Part shown: piece by piece, positions 6,762-6,960 of the stretch
Layout: the number at the start of each line of letters is the position of its first letter
Position numbering within the stretch: position 1 is the stretch's first letter
Assembly: GCA_002305955.1 (NCBI GenBank)
Contig: DBRH01000067.1
Span: forward strand, 1 to 6,960
DNA length: 6,960 bases
Reading direction: 5' to 3'
Source: Kosmotogaceae bacterium UBA1373
GTDB taxonomy: Bacteria > Thermotogota > Thermotogae > Petrotogales > Kosmotogaceae
Notes under the pieces: generated by a model
What the model was told of the DNA's origin: nothing
Seen by the model: only the letters and a program-made list of their open reading frames with translations
The model's database searches: none
Made by a program: the position numbers and the translations under genes

Positions 6762-6960
6762 ATGAGCTTGAGACCGATCTTCAATCCATCGCTATACCAT
6801 GGCGAGTCGAAAAAGGGGAATTTCTTCGAGGGCTGGTATTTCAAGCTCGTAGATCGAGAGAGAAAGAGATCGTGCGCCGTGATACCGGGAGTATCGCTGG
6901 CCGGAAAGGCAGAAAAGCCCCATGCCTTCATTCAGTTTCTCTTCGGAAAAGAGATGAGGG
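6762..6960 (+). CDS. tocopherol cyclase-like family protein, N-terminal part (runs off the window)
   Basis: The first 66 codons are present; the gene continues past the right edge. The start ATG at 6762 follows GGAGGGGG with a 9-nt spacing from GGAGG. The N-terminus contains NPSLYHGESKKGNFFEGWYFKL (residues 8-29 in all), then VIPGVSL (40-46) and HAFIQFLFG (54-62). The pattern Y-x-G-x-x-K-x-x-F-F-E-G-W-Y-F-K followed by IPG and HAF(I/V)Q is what I recall for bacterial proteins annotated as tocopherol cyclase family. These are found in anaerobes that make no tocopherol, so the family name should not be taken as function. The fold is thought to be a lipid- or small-molecule-binding beta barrel. 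It is transcribed divergently from the osmC-ior unit. Nothing can be said about the missing C-terminal part. Confidence 0.7.
   Translation, partial: MSLRPIFNPSLYHGESKKGNFFEGWYFKLVDRERKRSCAVIPGVSLAGKAEKPHAFIQFLFGKEMR

Overview
The window reads as ordinary chromosomal DNA of a fermentative, probably anaerobic bacterium that lives partly on peptides. The evidence is an intracellular aminotripeptidase, a two-subunit indolepyruvate:ferredoxin oxidoreductase and a partial tocopherol-cyclase-like protein. Genes are densely packed, start sites carry strong Shine-Dalgarno sequences, and AGG/AGA (Arg) and ATA (Ile) codons are frequent despite a GC content near one half. This set is compatible with a Thermotogota (Mesotoga/Kosmotoga-like) genome, but that is inference from gene content and style, not a sequence match.

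Layout. A plus-strand pair comes first: an MFS transporter (best start 127, behind a plausible sigma-70-type promoter at 71-99), then peptidase T (best start 1484, overlapping the transporter's end by 17 nt). They converge on a minus-strand gene set. The convergent gap (2708-2798) holds a perfect 14-bp inverted repeat ending one base before the minus-strand stop codon. Read 5' to 3', the minus-strand set is an OsmC-family protein (6605-6207), iorA (6163-4301), iorB (4291-3716) and a PfkB-family carbohydrate kinase (3698-2799). Gaps are 43, 9 and 17 nt with no terminator visible between them, so one transcript is likely. The right edge (6606-6761) is a divergent promoter region, followed by the first 66 codons of a plus-strand tocopherol-cyclase-like gene that runs off the window.

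How the genes fit together. Peptidase T would release amino acids from tripeptides. After transamination, aryl-pyruvates from Phe, Tyr and Trp would be oxidised by IorAB to aryl-acetyl-CoA, CO2 and reduced ferredoxin. The kinase and the OsmC protein share the ior transcription unit, but their links to it are not obvious. The most unusual feature is in IorA. Its C-terminal 2[4Fe-4S] ferredoxin domain lacks the second cysteine of both binding motifs: Lys574 replaces one and Asp604 the other. The Asp motif resembles the CxxD motif of Pyrococcus furiosus ferredoxin. I saw no RNA genes, mobile elements or CRISPR arrays.
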